This document shows positions 25,671 through 33,603 of a stretch of 64,000 bases of DNA, piece by piece. Position 1 is the first letter of the stretch. Each line of letters opens with the position of its first letter. Both the position numbers and the translations under genes were made by a program. The DNA lies in contig NZ_CANMFT010000005.1 in the NCBI RefSeq assembly GCF_947497285.1, positions 124,001 to 188,000 of the forward strand. Direction: 5' to 3'. Origin of the DNA: an uncultured Aliiroseovarius sp. Lineage in GTDB: Bacteria; Pseudomonadota; Alphaproteobacteria; Rhodobacterales; Rhodobacteraceae. The notes beneath the pieces were generated by a model that worked only from the letters and a program-made list of their open reading frames with translations, had not been told where the DNA came from and ran no database searches.

Positions 25671-26747
25671 ATGTCCAGTTTTGATAAGCAGATTCGTGAA
25701 AGCCAAACACAGGTTCAGGAAGCGCAGTCCAAGATTGCTGAACTGACCACGCGGATCGAAACCGCACGTGCAAAGGCGGAGGCTGGCGAAGATATCTCGA
25801 TCGATATCGAGAACGCGACGCTGGAAGATGTGCACGCCCATACCGAAGCGATGAACGCCAATATCGCCGAGTTGATCATGGGGCTGGACGATGTGACCTC
25901 GGGCTTTTCGCAGGATTTCGACCAGATGCGGTCGAAAACCGGGTGGGAATCCTTTGTCGGGATCTTCTCGAAGGGGAAGTCGGAAAGCATGCGGCAGGAA
26001 CGGATGCGCACCGCGTCCATAGACGACAAGTTGCAAGAGTTGATCGCGCAGTCGGACAGCATCGTGAACCTGCTGGAAGGCCAGTTGGCGATGCTCAATG
26101 AGCAGAAGGAAAAGGTGGGCGCTAACCTGACCACCACGCTGGACGAGCGTGAAATGACGGTGGGCGAACTGGAAGCCCTACGCGCCGAGATCCTTGGTTT
26201 GGACCCCAAGATCATCGAGCTTGAGGGCAAGATTGCCAACGAACAGGACGCCGCCAAGCGCACGCAGCTTGAAACCCAATTGGCCGATCTGAACACGCAG
26301 TACAACGAGATGGTGCAGGAAGAGCAAGTGAAGCTTGCTAAATCGCAGACGCTTGAGCGGTATATCGAGAAAGGCAAGACCTGGGTCGATTCACTGCAAA
26401 ACCAAGCGGCAACGCAGATGGTGCTGATCAACAAGTTGCAGACAGACACCAAGCAGCGCGTGGTGCTGTATGATGCGCTGACCAAGTCGCTGAAGACCGC
26501 GCAGCAGCAGGACGTGGCGCACCGGATCAACGAGATCGGCGTCGAGACAGACAAGGAAGCCCAAGCCGCGATGGCCGCGATTGGCACGGCAACGAACCAG
26601 CGGATGGCCGACATGATGGAAGCCCACGAAGACCAGATGGTCTTTGCCCGCGACGTGCTGGAGGCGAAGGCCAAGGCAGACGAGCGCTTTGCCCGCCGCT
26701 TTGCCGAGATCGTCGAGAAGCACGACAAGAACCTGTATGGGGCTTGA
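25671..26747 (+). CDS. Long coiled-coil protein, first gene of the AAA+/membrane locus
   Basis: 358 residues, soluble and almost wholly alpha-helical. Heptad-like coiled-coil stretches run from residues about 5-50 (KQIRESQTQVQEAQSKIAEL), 110-240 (LDPKIIELEGKIANEQDAA) and 290-350. No signal peptide or membrane segment. I do not recognise a named family with certainty; the length, charge pattern and a YIEKGK...LQNQAATQ segment faintly recall TelA-type toxic-anion-resistance proteins, which are also coiled-coil and often sit near AAA+ ATPases and membrane proteins. The ATG at 25671 has AAGGAG upstream. It opens the nine-gene run ending at 33538. Confidence 0.75.
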   Translation: MSSFDKQIRESQTQVQEAQSKIAELTTRIETARAKAEAGEDISIDIENATLEDVHAHTEAMNANIAELIMGLDDVTSGFSQDFDQMRSKTGWESFVGIFSKGKSESMRQERMRTASIDDKLQELIAQSDSIVNLLEGQLAMLNEQKEKVGANLTTTLDEREMTVGELEALRAEILGLDPKIIELEGKIANEQDAAKRTQLETQLADLNTQYNEMVQEEQVKLAKSQTLERYIEKGKTWVDSLQNQAATQMVLINKLQTDTKQRVVLYDALTKSLKTAQQQDVAHRINEIGVETDKEAQAAMAAIGTATNQRMADMMEAHEDQMVFARDVLEAKAKADERFARRFAEIVEKHDKNLYGA

Positions 26748-26771
26748 GGCCTTTTGCCCGATCGACAGGCC

Positions 26772-26834
26772 GGGCAGCGCCCGACCCTCCCCACGGGAGG
26801 GCGCTTCGCACCCACCCAGGGTCGGGCGCCGCCC
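26772..26834. repeat. Palindromic repeat, copy 1
   Basis: Outer arms GCGCCCGACCCT (26777-26788) and AGGGTCGGGCGC (26818-26829) are perfectly complementary, extended by GGGC/GCCC. An inner hairpin CCCTCCC/GGGAGGG with loop CAC (26785-26801) can form instead. It shares GCGCCCGACCC, GCACCCACCC and CGGGCGC, in that order, with the copy near 30.8 kb. Its position between two co-directional genes, and the second copy in the same locus, fit a dispersed REP/MITE-like intergenic element. Confidence 0.75.
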
Positions 26835-26854
26835 TGAGTTCTACGAGGCAACCT

Positions 26855-27181
26855 ATGGTTAATCGGCATTTTCACTTGGTTGGCGCACACTATACACAGC
26901 GTCAAAGATTGCGTGTCGTATTCTTTGCCGTTGTTGCGCTGCTTATTCTCGGCGCAGTAGTTGCCGGAGGAACTGGCAATGGGCAGTTGTTCGAGTTCTT
27001 TTCCGTCACTACGTTTGTGGGTTTGATCATGGCGAATCTAGTTATTGGGCGTTTTGGTTCTAGACTATTGTTCGTCCTATCAAACTGGATACCTGTGTTG
27101 ACGAGCTATGCAGTCCTCTTGGAACGCTGGCTGGATTCATCGGCGAAGGGACACTCGACAGGAGATCAATCGGATGCCTGA
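26855..27181 (+). CDS. Small three-helix membrane protein of unknown function
   Basis: 108 residues with hydrophobic helices at about 20-39, 46-65 and 70-90; the first 19 residues are basic (HYTQRQRLR). No family recognised. The ATG at 26855 lies just after palindromic repeat copy 1; the frame is open back through the repeat to a TTG overlapping the upstream stop, but that part looks non-coding. Base use is AT-richer than the neighbours (for example the codons ATA, TTA and TCT are frequent), so it may be a later insertion. It overlaps the next gene by eight bases. Confidence 0.6.
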   Translation: MVNRHFHLVGAHYTQRQRLRVVFFAVVALLILGAVVAGGTGNGQLFEFFSVTTFVGLIMANLVIGRFGSRLLFVLSNWIPVLTSYAVLLERWLDSSAKGHSTGDQSDA

Positions 27182-28340
27182 CATCAAAACCTCCGAACGC
27201 ACCTCGGCTGGCTTCGCCCCGCGCGACCATGCGGAGCTGACCGACACGCGGATCACGCGGCGGTATTTCTCGAAGTTCGAGAAGATCACGGCGCATCTGG
27301 CCCGTGTCGCCGGGCAGATGGAGGTTGAGGGGAAGCTCACCCGTGATGAGGTTGACGTGCTGGCGCGCTACCTCATCAAACTAGGCCTTAGCTTCAAGGC
27401 GCTGGCCAACAAGTATCATATGTCCGACAAAGCCTATGGGCTTGGTGCTGCGACGCTGACCTTTGACCGGCGCGACAGCGGGTTTCCGGTCCATGCGGAG
27501 CTTTTACAGATGGCCTCGGACGCTGCGCAGGCGGGGACGCATCTGAAAGGCATGGCCTCGGTCGATGAACTGAAAAGCCAGATGGTCAGCCAGATCGTGG
27601 GCGACCTGACGGTGCCGAAGGATTTGCAATATTCACTGTCCCAGCGGCTCTATTATGAAGAGCTTGCGAAGGGCGATTTGTTCTGGCCGCAGATGCACCC
27701 GGACGTGATCTGGCAGATGAACAAAGGCGAAGGGCGTGATGCGCGTCGCGTCTATCTGGCGCATTGGGCGGTTTATGACAGCGAGGTGAACCTGCCCACT
27801 GTCTATCTGATGGAGCTGGAGGATACCGGCCGCACCGCGCTGCCCAAGGACGAACGCCGCTGGCCGCAAGTGCAGTCGCATTTGATGGCGCAAAGTATGG
27901 CGGGATTGAAACTGGTGACCATTGCCACCGGGTTCGACAAGGATTTCGACGACCTGCACCCCAAGCGCCTGCGCCGGTTCCATGTGGGGCCGATGTATAG
28001 CCATACGTTCACCCAGCAGACCGGCCCGCTGCGCGAGGTGCTGGCCGAGGCGAAAAGCCCGCCCGGTGAAGATTGGGCGTTGGCCTGGACAGTTGAAGAA
28101 CTGAAAAGCCAAAGCGTCAAGGAAGAGAAATCCGGCTGGTTCGGCAAAGTCGAGCGCGAGATTTTTGCACTGGACCCGTTTGCAGGTTCCGGCTCGAACA
28201 TCGGTGCCACCCGGATGGAACGCGCAATCATCATGCCCCAACGTCCGTTTCAGGTGCTTGCTGAAAAAAACCCCGCTGGGTTCCACGACGTGCGTAAATT
28301 TGTTGTCAGCCCCGGTGGCCGGGTGCTGAGTTACCGTTGA
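27174..28340 (+). CDS. Conserved soluble protein of unknown function in the AAA+ locus
   Basis: 388 residues, no signal peptide or membrane segment. I do not recognise the family. Visible features: a charged helical N-terminal region (residues about 20-75, FSKFEKITAHLARVAGQMEV), a conserved-looking WPQMHPDVIW and YLAHWAVYDSEVNLPTVYLMELEDTGR segment around 160-220 and a C-terminal AIIMPQRPFQVL. Start ATG 27174 with AGGAG upstream. Eighteen bases separate it from the AAA+ gene. Codon use is like core genes, so it belongs to the stable part of the operon and is a likely partner of the ATPase. Confidence 0.72.
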   Translation: MPDIKTSERTSAGFAPRDHAELTDTRITRRYFSKFEKITAHLARVAGQMEVEGKLTRDEVDVLARYLIKLGLSFKALANKYHMSDKAYGLGAATLTFDRRDSGFPVHAELLQMASDAAQAGTHLKGMASVDELKSQMVSQIVGDLTVPKDLQYSLSQRLYYEELAKGDLFWPQMHPDVIWQMNKGEGRDARRVYLAHWAVYDSEVNLPTVYLMELEDTGRTALPKDERRWPQVQSHLMAQSMAGLKLVTIATGFDKDFDDLHPKRLRRFHVGPMYSHTFTQQTGPLREVLAEAKSPPGEDWALAWTVEELKSQSVKEEKSGWFGKVEREIFALDPFAGSGSNIGATRMERAIIMPQRPFQVLAEKNPAGFHDVRKFVVSPGGRVLSYR

Positions 28341-28358
28341 TTTAGGAGTGAGACCCAC

Positions 28359-30293
28359 ATGAGCCTGCCTGCCGACTTGATGGAACTTCGCGAGGAAGAA
28401 ATTCGTGCGCATTACGCGGCGGCTGCCGGGCATCTGGATGGGTTTGACCACACGCCCCGGATTGCCAAACCCAAGGAAGCCGCGCCCGCCCCTGAACGCA
28501 GCCCCGGCATCGCCCGCTCGCGTCGGTTTCGCACCACCACGCCGGGTCTGGTGACGCGTTCGACCGCGCGGCCTGAAGGTGTGCATTTGGCCGAACGGAT
28601 CGAGGGATCGGACGGGGACGACCCGCTGATCTCTCCGCTTCAGGCGACTGTTTTGCATGGGCTGCGCCGCGCGATTGCCGTCGCATTGGCAGTGGGCGAG
28701 GGGTTCGCCGAGCAGACTGAACTGGCTGCTCTGCGTCGCGCCAATCTGGAAGGGCGTCTGGGGGCTGACAAGAAAACCGCCTTCTCGGAGCTTCTGACTG
28801 CCGAGGCGCTGATCGTCCTGCATGTATTCGCCAATGCGACCTCATTCCTGTTGGCAGACCACGCCAGCGAGGCCTCGATCGAGGTCGGCGCGGTCGAGGA
28901 AATCCTGACCGACAATGCGCCGCTCGCCCTGAAAGGCGCGCTGTGGGAGTTGGATCAGGAACTTGCGACCTTTGTGACCTCCGAGGACAAGCTGGTCGCG
29001 ACTGTCTTGGCCTTTGTCGAACAGTTGATGGAAAAGGTCGCCCTGCGCGCCCAGACCGCGTCGCATCTTGGCCCCTTCACATCCGCCAATTACCGGGTCG
29101 AAGCGGACGACCTGACGATTTCCGGCTTCACCCCCGCCCGCGCCCATCGCGGGTCCAAGATCACGATGACGTTCAAGAAGCCGAACGAGGTCGTCGGCAA
29201 CCACATCGCGAAATATCAGGCGATGAAGCTGGCCAAGATGCTGATGGCTTATGATTTCGAGCGGAAACTGAACCCGTTTGCGGAACTGGGTGGCTTCATC
29301 TTCACCTTCATGGGCGACGGCAAGCCGGGAACTGGGAAGACAACGCTGATCCAGATGATGGCCGGGCTGATCAATGATTACTGCGCGGTGGCGGGCTATC
29401 CCTTCCGCTATCAGAATTTCGGCATCGACAATATCGACAGCTATCAGGGCAAGTCGGGCCAGAATGCCAAGGCGTTCATCAACAATGTGCTCGACCCCAA
29501 CGTGATCGGCTTTGGCACCGTGGATGACATCGACCAGATCGCGGGCAAGCGGGGGGATCGGCAATCCAGCGCGGGTCAGCAGGAAGTCACGGCGGTTCTG
29601 ATGGAAAGCTTTTCGGGTGCCAATACGGTGGTGCGCGGGAATTGCACCTTCGGCATGTTCTCGAACTACCCAGAGAATGTGGACGACGCCCTGCGCCAAC
29701 GCGCCGGTGCGCGGTTCCTGGTGGACGGGCCACGGACGCGCGAGGACTATATCGACATCCTGCACCTGCTCATGGGCAAGAACCACGCGATCCCGCTGGG
29801 CGACCACGACCTTTACGCAGCGCAAGAGATCAAGTCTGCCGTGGCGCGCAGCTTTGCGGCGCACGCCCGCCCGCAGGAAAACGGGCTTCTGGCCGTTTTT
29901 GATCGTGTGCATGACAAGATCGGCGAGTTGGATGACATCTCCAAAATGGGCACCTATCTGAAAGCAATTCAGGAGGCGGACGAGCGCTTCACTGGCCGGT
30001 CGATCAAGAACATCACCGACGCCGTGAAAGTTCGCGCGATGGACTTTGAATTGCCCGACGAATGGATGGAAAACCCCGAGCTGTTCCTGTTGAAAGACTA
30101 TGACACCAAGAAAGACATGATCGAGGAGCTGCGCGTGCCCATCACCACGGACATGGTGATCCAAGAGGTCAACCGCTACGCCGATTCAGAATTCCGCTAT
30201 GCCGATAAGTCAGACGAAGCCGCCATCGAGGCGATGGTGCGTGACTTTGGCCGTCAGGAAGAGGCGAAGAAGCGGTATTTGGAGGGGAAGTGA
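28359..30293 (+). CDS. AAA+ ATPase with large N-terminal extension
   Basis: 644 residues. Residues 1-300 are an uncharacterised, mostly helical region. The AAA+ core begins near 300: Walker A GDGKPGTGKTT (Lys327), a Walker B-like strand VIGFGTVDDID (Asp389-Asp390, where the classical Glu position is Asp), a sensor-1-like TFGMFSNYPENV and an arginine-finger-like LRQRAGARF. A C-terminal helical part (about 550-644) follows. The ATPase probably remodels or loads a partner, most likely the soluble or coiled-coil proteins encoded beside it. It does not resemble FtsH, Clp, Lon or MoxR closely. The stop is followed directly by the ATG of a small membrane protein. Confidence 0.85.
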   Translation: MSLPADLMELREEEIRAHYAAAAGHLDGFDHTPRIAKPKEAAPAPERSPGIARSRRFRTTTPGLVTRSTARPEGVHLAERIEGSDGDDPLISPLQATVLHGLRRAIAVALAVGEGFAEQTELAALRRANLEGRLGADKKTAFSELLTAEALIVLHVFANATSFLLADHASEASIEVGAVEEILTDNAPLALKGALWELDQELATFVTSEDKLVATVLAFVEQLMEKVALRAQTASHLGPFTSANYRVEADDLTISGFTPARAHRGSKITMTFKKPNEVVGNHIAKYQAMKLAKMLMAYDFERKLNPFAELGGFIFTFMGDGKPGTGKTTLIQMMAGLINDYCAVAGYPFRYQNFGIDNIDSYQGKSGQNAKAFINNVLDPNVIGFGTVDDIDQIAGKRGDRQSSAGQQEVTAVLMESFSGANTVVRGNCTFGMFSNYPENVDDALRQRAGARFLVDGPRTREDYIDILHLLMGKNHAIPLGDHDLYAAQEIKSAVARSFAAHARPQENGLLAVFDRVHDKIGELDDISKMGTYLKAIQEADERFTGRSIKNITDAVKVRAMDFELPDEWMENPELFLLKDYDTKKDMIEELRVPITTDMVIQEVNRYADSEFRYADKSDEAAIEAMVRDFGRQEEAKKRYLEGK

Positions 30294-30671
30294 ATGGGAG
30301 GAGCAGGAGGATTGGGAGGGTTACTTAGTATCCTGATAGTCGCCAGCATTCCGGTGTTCCTCTTGATACACATCGGCTGGTGGATCGGAAAAAACCGCGC
30401 CTCGCGAACCCTCACCTTGCGCGGTGCGCTGCTGGCGGCACTGTTTTTGTTGTTCATCGCATCAGCTATTTATCCTGCTATTCCGTTCTTCGGCAGTCTA
30501 GATGATGGGCGAGAGTTTTCGTTTGAATTTGTGCGCTTTAAGCGCATCATAAGCTTTTGTTTCGCTACCGCTGGTCTATCAGCGTTGATTTCTTTGGCGC
30601 TAGGCTTAACTGCAAGCGAGCCAGAGGCTGAATCGGGTAAGAAGGATAGTCAAGAGGATGCTGTATTATGA
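30294..30671 (+). CDS. Small three-helix membrane protein of unknown function
   Basis: 125 residues; helices at about 10-30, 42-62 and 87-107, with a Gly-rich start (MGGAGGLGGLL) and an acidic tail (EPEAESGKKDSQEDAV). No family recognised. The ATG touches the TGA of the AAA+ gene, and its own TGA overlaps an ATG at 30668. Its base use is AT-richer than the flanking genes (TTA, ATA, AGT codons), and a palindromic repeat copy lies just downstream, so with the gene at 26855 it may be a later arrival in the operon. Confidence 0.62.
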   Translation: MGGAGGLGGLLSILIVASIPVFLLIHIGWWIGKNRASRTLTLRGALLAALFLLFIASAIYPAIPFFGSLDDGREFSFEFVRFKRIISFCFATAGLSALISLALGLTASEPEAESGKKDSQEDAVL

Positions 30672-30778
30672 CCATCTGGATGCTCCTCAAGTCGGCAGAA
30701 AACCCTGAACTCTTTTTTTGGCGCAACTGGCAGCTTGAAAAAGAAACTTTCGATGTTTTGGTTCCACGCGGCAACGCC

Positions 30779-30845
30779 GCGATGCGCCCGACCCGTCCCA
30801 CAGGGCGGGCGCGTTCCGCACCCACCCTCGGGCCGGGCGCATCGC
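30779..30845. repeat. Palindromic repeat, copy 2
   Basis: Arms GCGATGCGCCCGACCC (30779-30794) and GGGCCGGGCGCATCGC (30830-30845) are complementary with one mismatch. It matches copy 1 at 26772-26834 in its core (30784-30840), with four extra bases. The preceding stretch from 30690 is not obviously coding. It sits between a small membrane gene and the next gene, as copy 1 does. Confidence 0.72.
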
Positions 30846-30883
30846 TTTGTAGGCGTCGAACGCCATGCCAAGGGGATCACGTA

Positions 30884-31225
30884 ATGGAAGGCTCATACGG
30901 TTCGGACACAGGCTCGTTTATCGCGAACGCAATTGCTCTGTTGATCTTTGCGACCCTGCCATGGTTCACGGCGCGGTGGACAACGCATCGCGGCGCACGG
31001 TTTTTCTCGGCCCTACCGGGCGTTTTCGCGTTCACAGCGGCCACGACCGTTTGGGCGATTGACGCTGGTCTAAGCATCATTCCACGAGCGCCCGATATGA
31101 CCCACAATTTCGAATTGGCAATCGGCATGTTGATTGGCAACGGCATGCTTTACTTGCTGGTCTGGTCGGTGGTCTTCACCTTCATCCTGCGCCATGGGGC
31201 ATCAAAGCGGAGTGCCAACATATGA
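30884..31225 (+). CDS. Small three-helix membrane protein of unknown function
   Basis: 113 residues with helices at about 12-31, 41-62 and 77-104 and a basic C-terminus (RHGASKRS). No family recognised. The ATG at 30884 has AAGGGGA upstream at normal spacing. The frame is open back to 30668 through the repeat, giving a 185-residue version, but the added part is repeat-derived and has no hydrophobic pattern. Its stop overlaps the ATG of the next gene (ATGA), indicating coupling. Confidence 0.65.
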   Translation: MEGSYGSDTGSFIANAIALLIFATLPWFTARWTTHRGARFFSALPGVFAFTAATTVWAIDAGLSIIPRAPDMTHNFELAIGMLIGNGMLYLLVWSVVFTFILRHGASKRSANI

Positions 31226-32583
31226 AACGCCTCATCCAACGCGGCCTAATGTTTGGCAATCTCATTCGAGTCGACAGCCCGGCGCTGATCGAACGCTATA
31301 ACCGCGCGCTCAAGGGGCTTTCGGGCAAGCAGACGAAGCTGAAAGAATTTCACATCGACGTCTCTGGGTTTTCGCCCGAGATCGGAGAAGAATTCAAAGA
31401 CCCGCTCTACCTCAACCCCAATGGCTGCAACCGGCAGTTCATCATTCTGACGGTGGACCAGAAGAAGGCGCCGCTTTTGAATGCCTTGTTCTCGACCTCG
31501 CGCGGGATTTTGCGGCAGTTCATTGCGGATAACGAGGCGAAGCTTTTCGCGCTGACCGCCCATGATGCGGTGGCGGGTGAACTGATGGACTCGGTCTATG
31601 ACATCTCGGACCCGTCGCGCCTGTTCGACATCCGCAAGATCGTGATCGAAGCCGACACGACCCAAAGCCACGTCAAGAACGCCCGCCTGCTGGCCGACAA
31701 GATCGACCATTTTCAGACCGCGCCAAACGCTTGGTATGACGACGATCTGATTGGCGAGATGATCGAGTTGGCGCGCGAAACGGGCGACGTCACCCGCGTG
31801 CCGGTGGACCTTGGCGTGCAGGAATACGAGCAGGGCAATTTCTGGACCGCGCATTTTGGCGGGCTGTATGTCTTTCGTGATGTGGAAAGTCCGGCGGTGA
31901 TCGTGTCGGGTGATAAAGATCGACTGCCCACGCCGCCTCTGGGCAAGGTTTTGGACACGTCCGAGGCCAACAGGCTGGCCAGTTTCCTGAGCAAGAACGA
32001 TCTGGTCGAACAGGTTGTTCGTGAACGCGGTGACGCGGGGGCCACGATCCTGCGCCAGAAGATGGAGTTCATTCTGGTGGACGCCGCAACGTCTGCCGGG
32101 CTGGATCTGGGTGACATGTCATCGCGCACCCTGCGCCACGTGGCGCAGCGGTTGGGGTCGCATCTGCCCGCAGCCTTCCACGGCTTGGCGGCGATGGTGC
32201 GCTGGGCGGAAGCGGGCGGGCAGTGGCCGCGGATCGACAGCCGTCATCCGGCCTATTTCTATACCCTGCGCGCGCGGCCAGACCACCCGGATCGCGACCT
32301 GATCAACCGCTTGTTGTCCGAGCTTGCGCCGATGGACTTCCGCCAGCTGTTCATCTGCCACAAGGAGCTTTTCTATGCCGCATATGCCACATGGCCGGAC
32401 GAAAAGCGTGAATTTGTGGCAGAATTCCTGCATCGTGACTATATGGCGAACAAGGCCGGTGCGCGCGAAGCGTTGTTCGGCGGGCGCAAAGACCCGATGA
32501 AAGTGCCGCGGACGGCGCGCAAACGGGCGCGTGAGGATATGATCGAGATTGTCGGCCCGTGGGGCGCAGTGAACAGGAGGTAA
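31222..32583 (+). CDS. Conserved soluble protein of unknown function (DUF6638-like)
   Basis: 453 residues, apparently cytosolic. From memory of Rhodobacteraceae annotation it resembles the family listed as DUF6638, but this cannot be checked here. Features: an N-terminal region starting LMFGNLIRVDSPALIERYNRAL, a GNFWTAHFGGLYVFRD centre, a long helical part (about 260-400, LVEQVVRERGDAGATILRQK) and a basic C-terminus (RTARKRAREDM). No enzyme motif seen. Four-base overlap with the upstream membrane gene and two bases before the next gene place it in the AAA+ operon. Confidence 0.75.
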   Translation: MKRLIQRGLMFGNLIRVDSPALIERYNRALKGLSGKQTKLKEFHIDVSGFSPEIGEEFKDPLYLNPNGCNRQFIILTVDQKKAPLLNALFSTSRGILRQFIADNEAKLFALTAHDAVAGELMDSVYDISDPSRLFDIRKIVIEADTTQSHVKNARLLADKIDHFQTAPNAWYDDDLIGEMIELARETGDVTRVPVDLGVQEYEQGNFWTAHFGGLYVFRDVESPAVIVSGDKDRLPTPPLGKVLDTSEANRLASFLSKNDLVEQVVRERGDAGATILRQKMEFILVDAATSAGLDLGDMSSRTLRHVAQRLGSHLPAAFHGLAAMVRWAEAGGQWPRIDSRHPAYFYTLRARPDHPDRDLINRLLSELAPMDFRQLFICHKELFYAAYATWPDEKREFVAEFLHRDYMANKAGAREALFGGRKDPMKVPRTARKRAREDMIEIVGPWGAVNRR

Positions 32584-32585
32584 CG

Positions 32586-32852
32586 ATGGGATTGGTGCGA
32601 CTAGTCATTTTCGGGTTCATAGGGCTTAGCATCGTTTACGTGCTGGTCAGCTTGTATTCCCGCTCGATCCGGTTGGAAAAGCTGGAGGATCAATGGGCCG
32701 AGGAACACCCCGATGGCGATGTGACCGATCGTGACGCGTGGCTGCGCGAAGGGATGGAAGACTATAAGAAAAGCTTCCGGCCCAAGCTGATCCTGCTGGT
32801 GTATGTGGTGCCAACACTCTTTGTTATCCTTTCGCTTGTCCTAATCAACTGA
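32586..32852 (+). CDS. Small two-helix membrane protein
   Basis: 88 residues: helix at about 4-22 (LVRLVIFGFIGLSIVYVLVS), a charged 40-residue middle rich in Asp and Glu (EKLEDQWAEEHPDGDVTDRD) and a helix at 67-86. Similar proteins lie before DUF1523 genes in Rhodobacteraceae and are sometimes wrongly labelled cation/multidrug efflux pump; the size does not support a pump. The start ATG at 32586 has GGAGG upstream, overlapping the end of the previous gene. Confidence 0.72.
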   Translation: MGLVRLVIFGFIGLSIVYVLVSLYSRSIRLEKLEDQWAEEHPDGDVTDRDAWLREGMEDYKKSFRPKLILLVYVVPTLFVILSLVLIN

Positions 32853-32860
32853 GGTTCACT

Positions 32861-33538
32861 ATGCGCCGTATTCGTATCACCATCCGTATCCTGCTCGCGC
32901 TGATCCTGTTTGGCGTGTTTCACTATGTCTTGCCGCAACATGACGTCGTGCGGGTCGTGAACACCTATCAGGAACGGCAGGATTTGGGGGACTGGACGCG
33001 TATCTTCTGGTCGAAGCCGGATGATCAATCGGCCAACCTGATCAACCGTGACGTTCAGTTTGTTCAGACCGTGAAGAAGAAGACCTATCTTCTGGGCTTC
33101 ATCCGCAGCGATGCGGAAAAGGTGATGGTTTACCGCAACGAGGATACGGGGTGGGGATGGCCGTTCTATTTCAAGTTCGACACCGCGAGCTTGCAGACCG
33201 AAGTGGACGATCTGCGGTCCACGCCTGAGAACCCGAAATGGGCTGTGATCACCCACTACGGCTGGCGAAACGAGCTAATTTCGGCGTTCCCGAACGCGGT
33301 GGCCATTCGTCCAGTGACAGGCCCGGATGTGACCATCATCCCGTGGTTCAACATCATGTTTTTCATCGTGCTGGCTGTCATCATCGGCTTTGTGCGCGCG
33401 TTGTGGCGACAGTTCCGCGAACGCTCGATAGATCCGGCGCTGGAAGATGCGGGCGAGGCGTGGGATGCGGTTGATGCCCGTGCAGACAAAGCGCGGGGCC
33501 GGTTCTCGCGCTGGTTGGGGTCTTGGCGCAAGAAGTAA
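32861..33538 (+). CDS. DUF1523-family membrane protein
   Basis: 225 residues. Signal-anchor-like helix (about 8-25), then a periplasmic domain with the family-specific MVYRNEDTGWGWPFYFKFD and ITHYGWR, then a second helix (about 167-187, WFNIMFFIVLAVIIGFVRAL) and a basic cytoplasmic tail. DUF1523 has no known function; the two helices and periplasmic domain suggest an envelope sensor or scaffold. It is the last gene of the AAA+ locus and is followed by a strong terminator. Confidence 0.85.
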   Translation: MRRIRITIRILLALILFGVFHYVLPQHDVVRVVNTYQERQDLGDWTRIFWSKPDDQSANLINRDVQFVQTVKKKTYLLGFIRSDAEKVMVYRNEDTGWGWPFYFKFDTASLQTEVDDLRSTPENPKWAVITHYGWRNELISAFPNAVAIRPVTGPDVTIIPWFNIMFFIVLAVIIGFVRALWRQFRERSIDPALEDAGEAWDAVDARADKARGRFSRWLGSWRKK

Positions 33539-33550
33539 GATCGACATAAA

Positions 33551-33584
33551 AAAACGCCGCGCAGGATATTCTGCGCGGCGTTTT
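33551..33584. terminator. Bidirectional terminator at the end of the AAA+ locus
   Basis: AAAACGCCGCGCAG (33551-33564) pairs perfectly with CTGCGCGGCGTTTT (33571-33584) over a 6-base loop. A and T tracts on both sides let it stop the locus on the + strand and the ALDH16 gene on the minus strand. Confidence 0.9.
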
Positions 33585-33603
33585 GTCGTTCAATGGTGTT
33601 GGC

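Noticed and set aside
28842-30164. Long open frame on the minus strand (about 440 codons) opposite the AAA+ gene
   Set aside because: It lies fully antisense to a well-supported AAA+ gene and its translation has no domain or hydrophobic pattern; high GC removes stop codons from antisense frames.
30668-30883. A 185-residue version of the membrane protein starting at 30668
   Set aside because: The added part spans the palindromic repeat and has no protein-like pattern, while ATG 30884 has a good ribosome-binding site.
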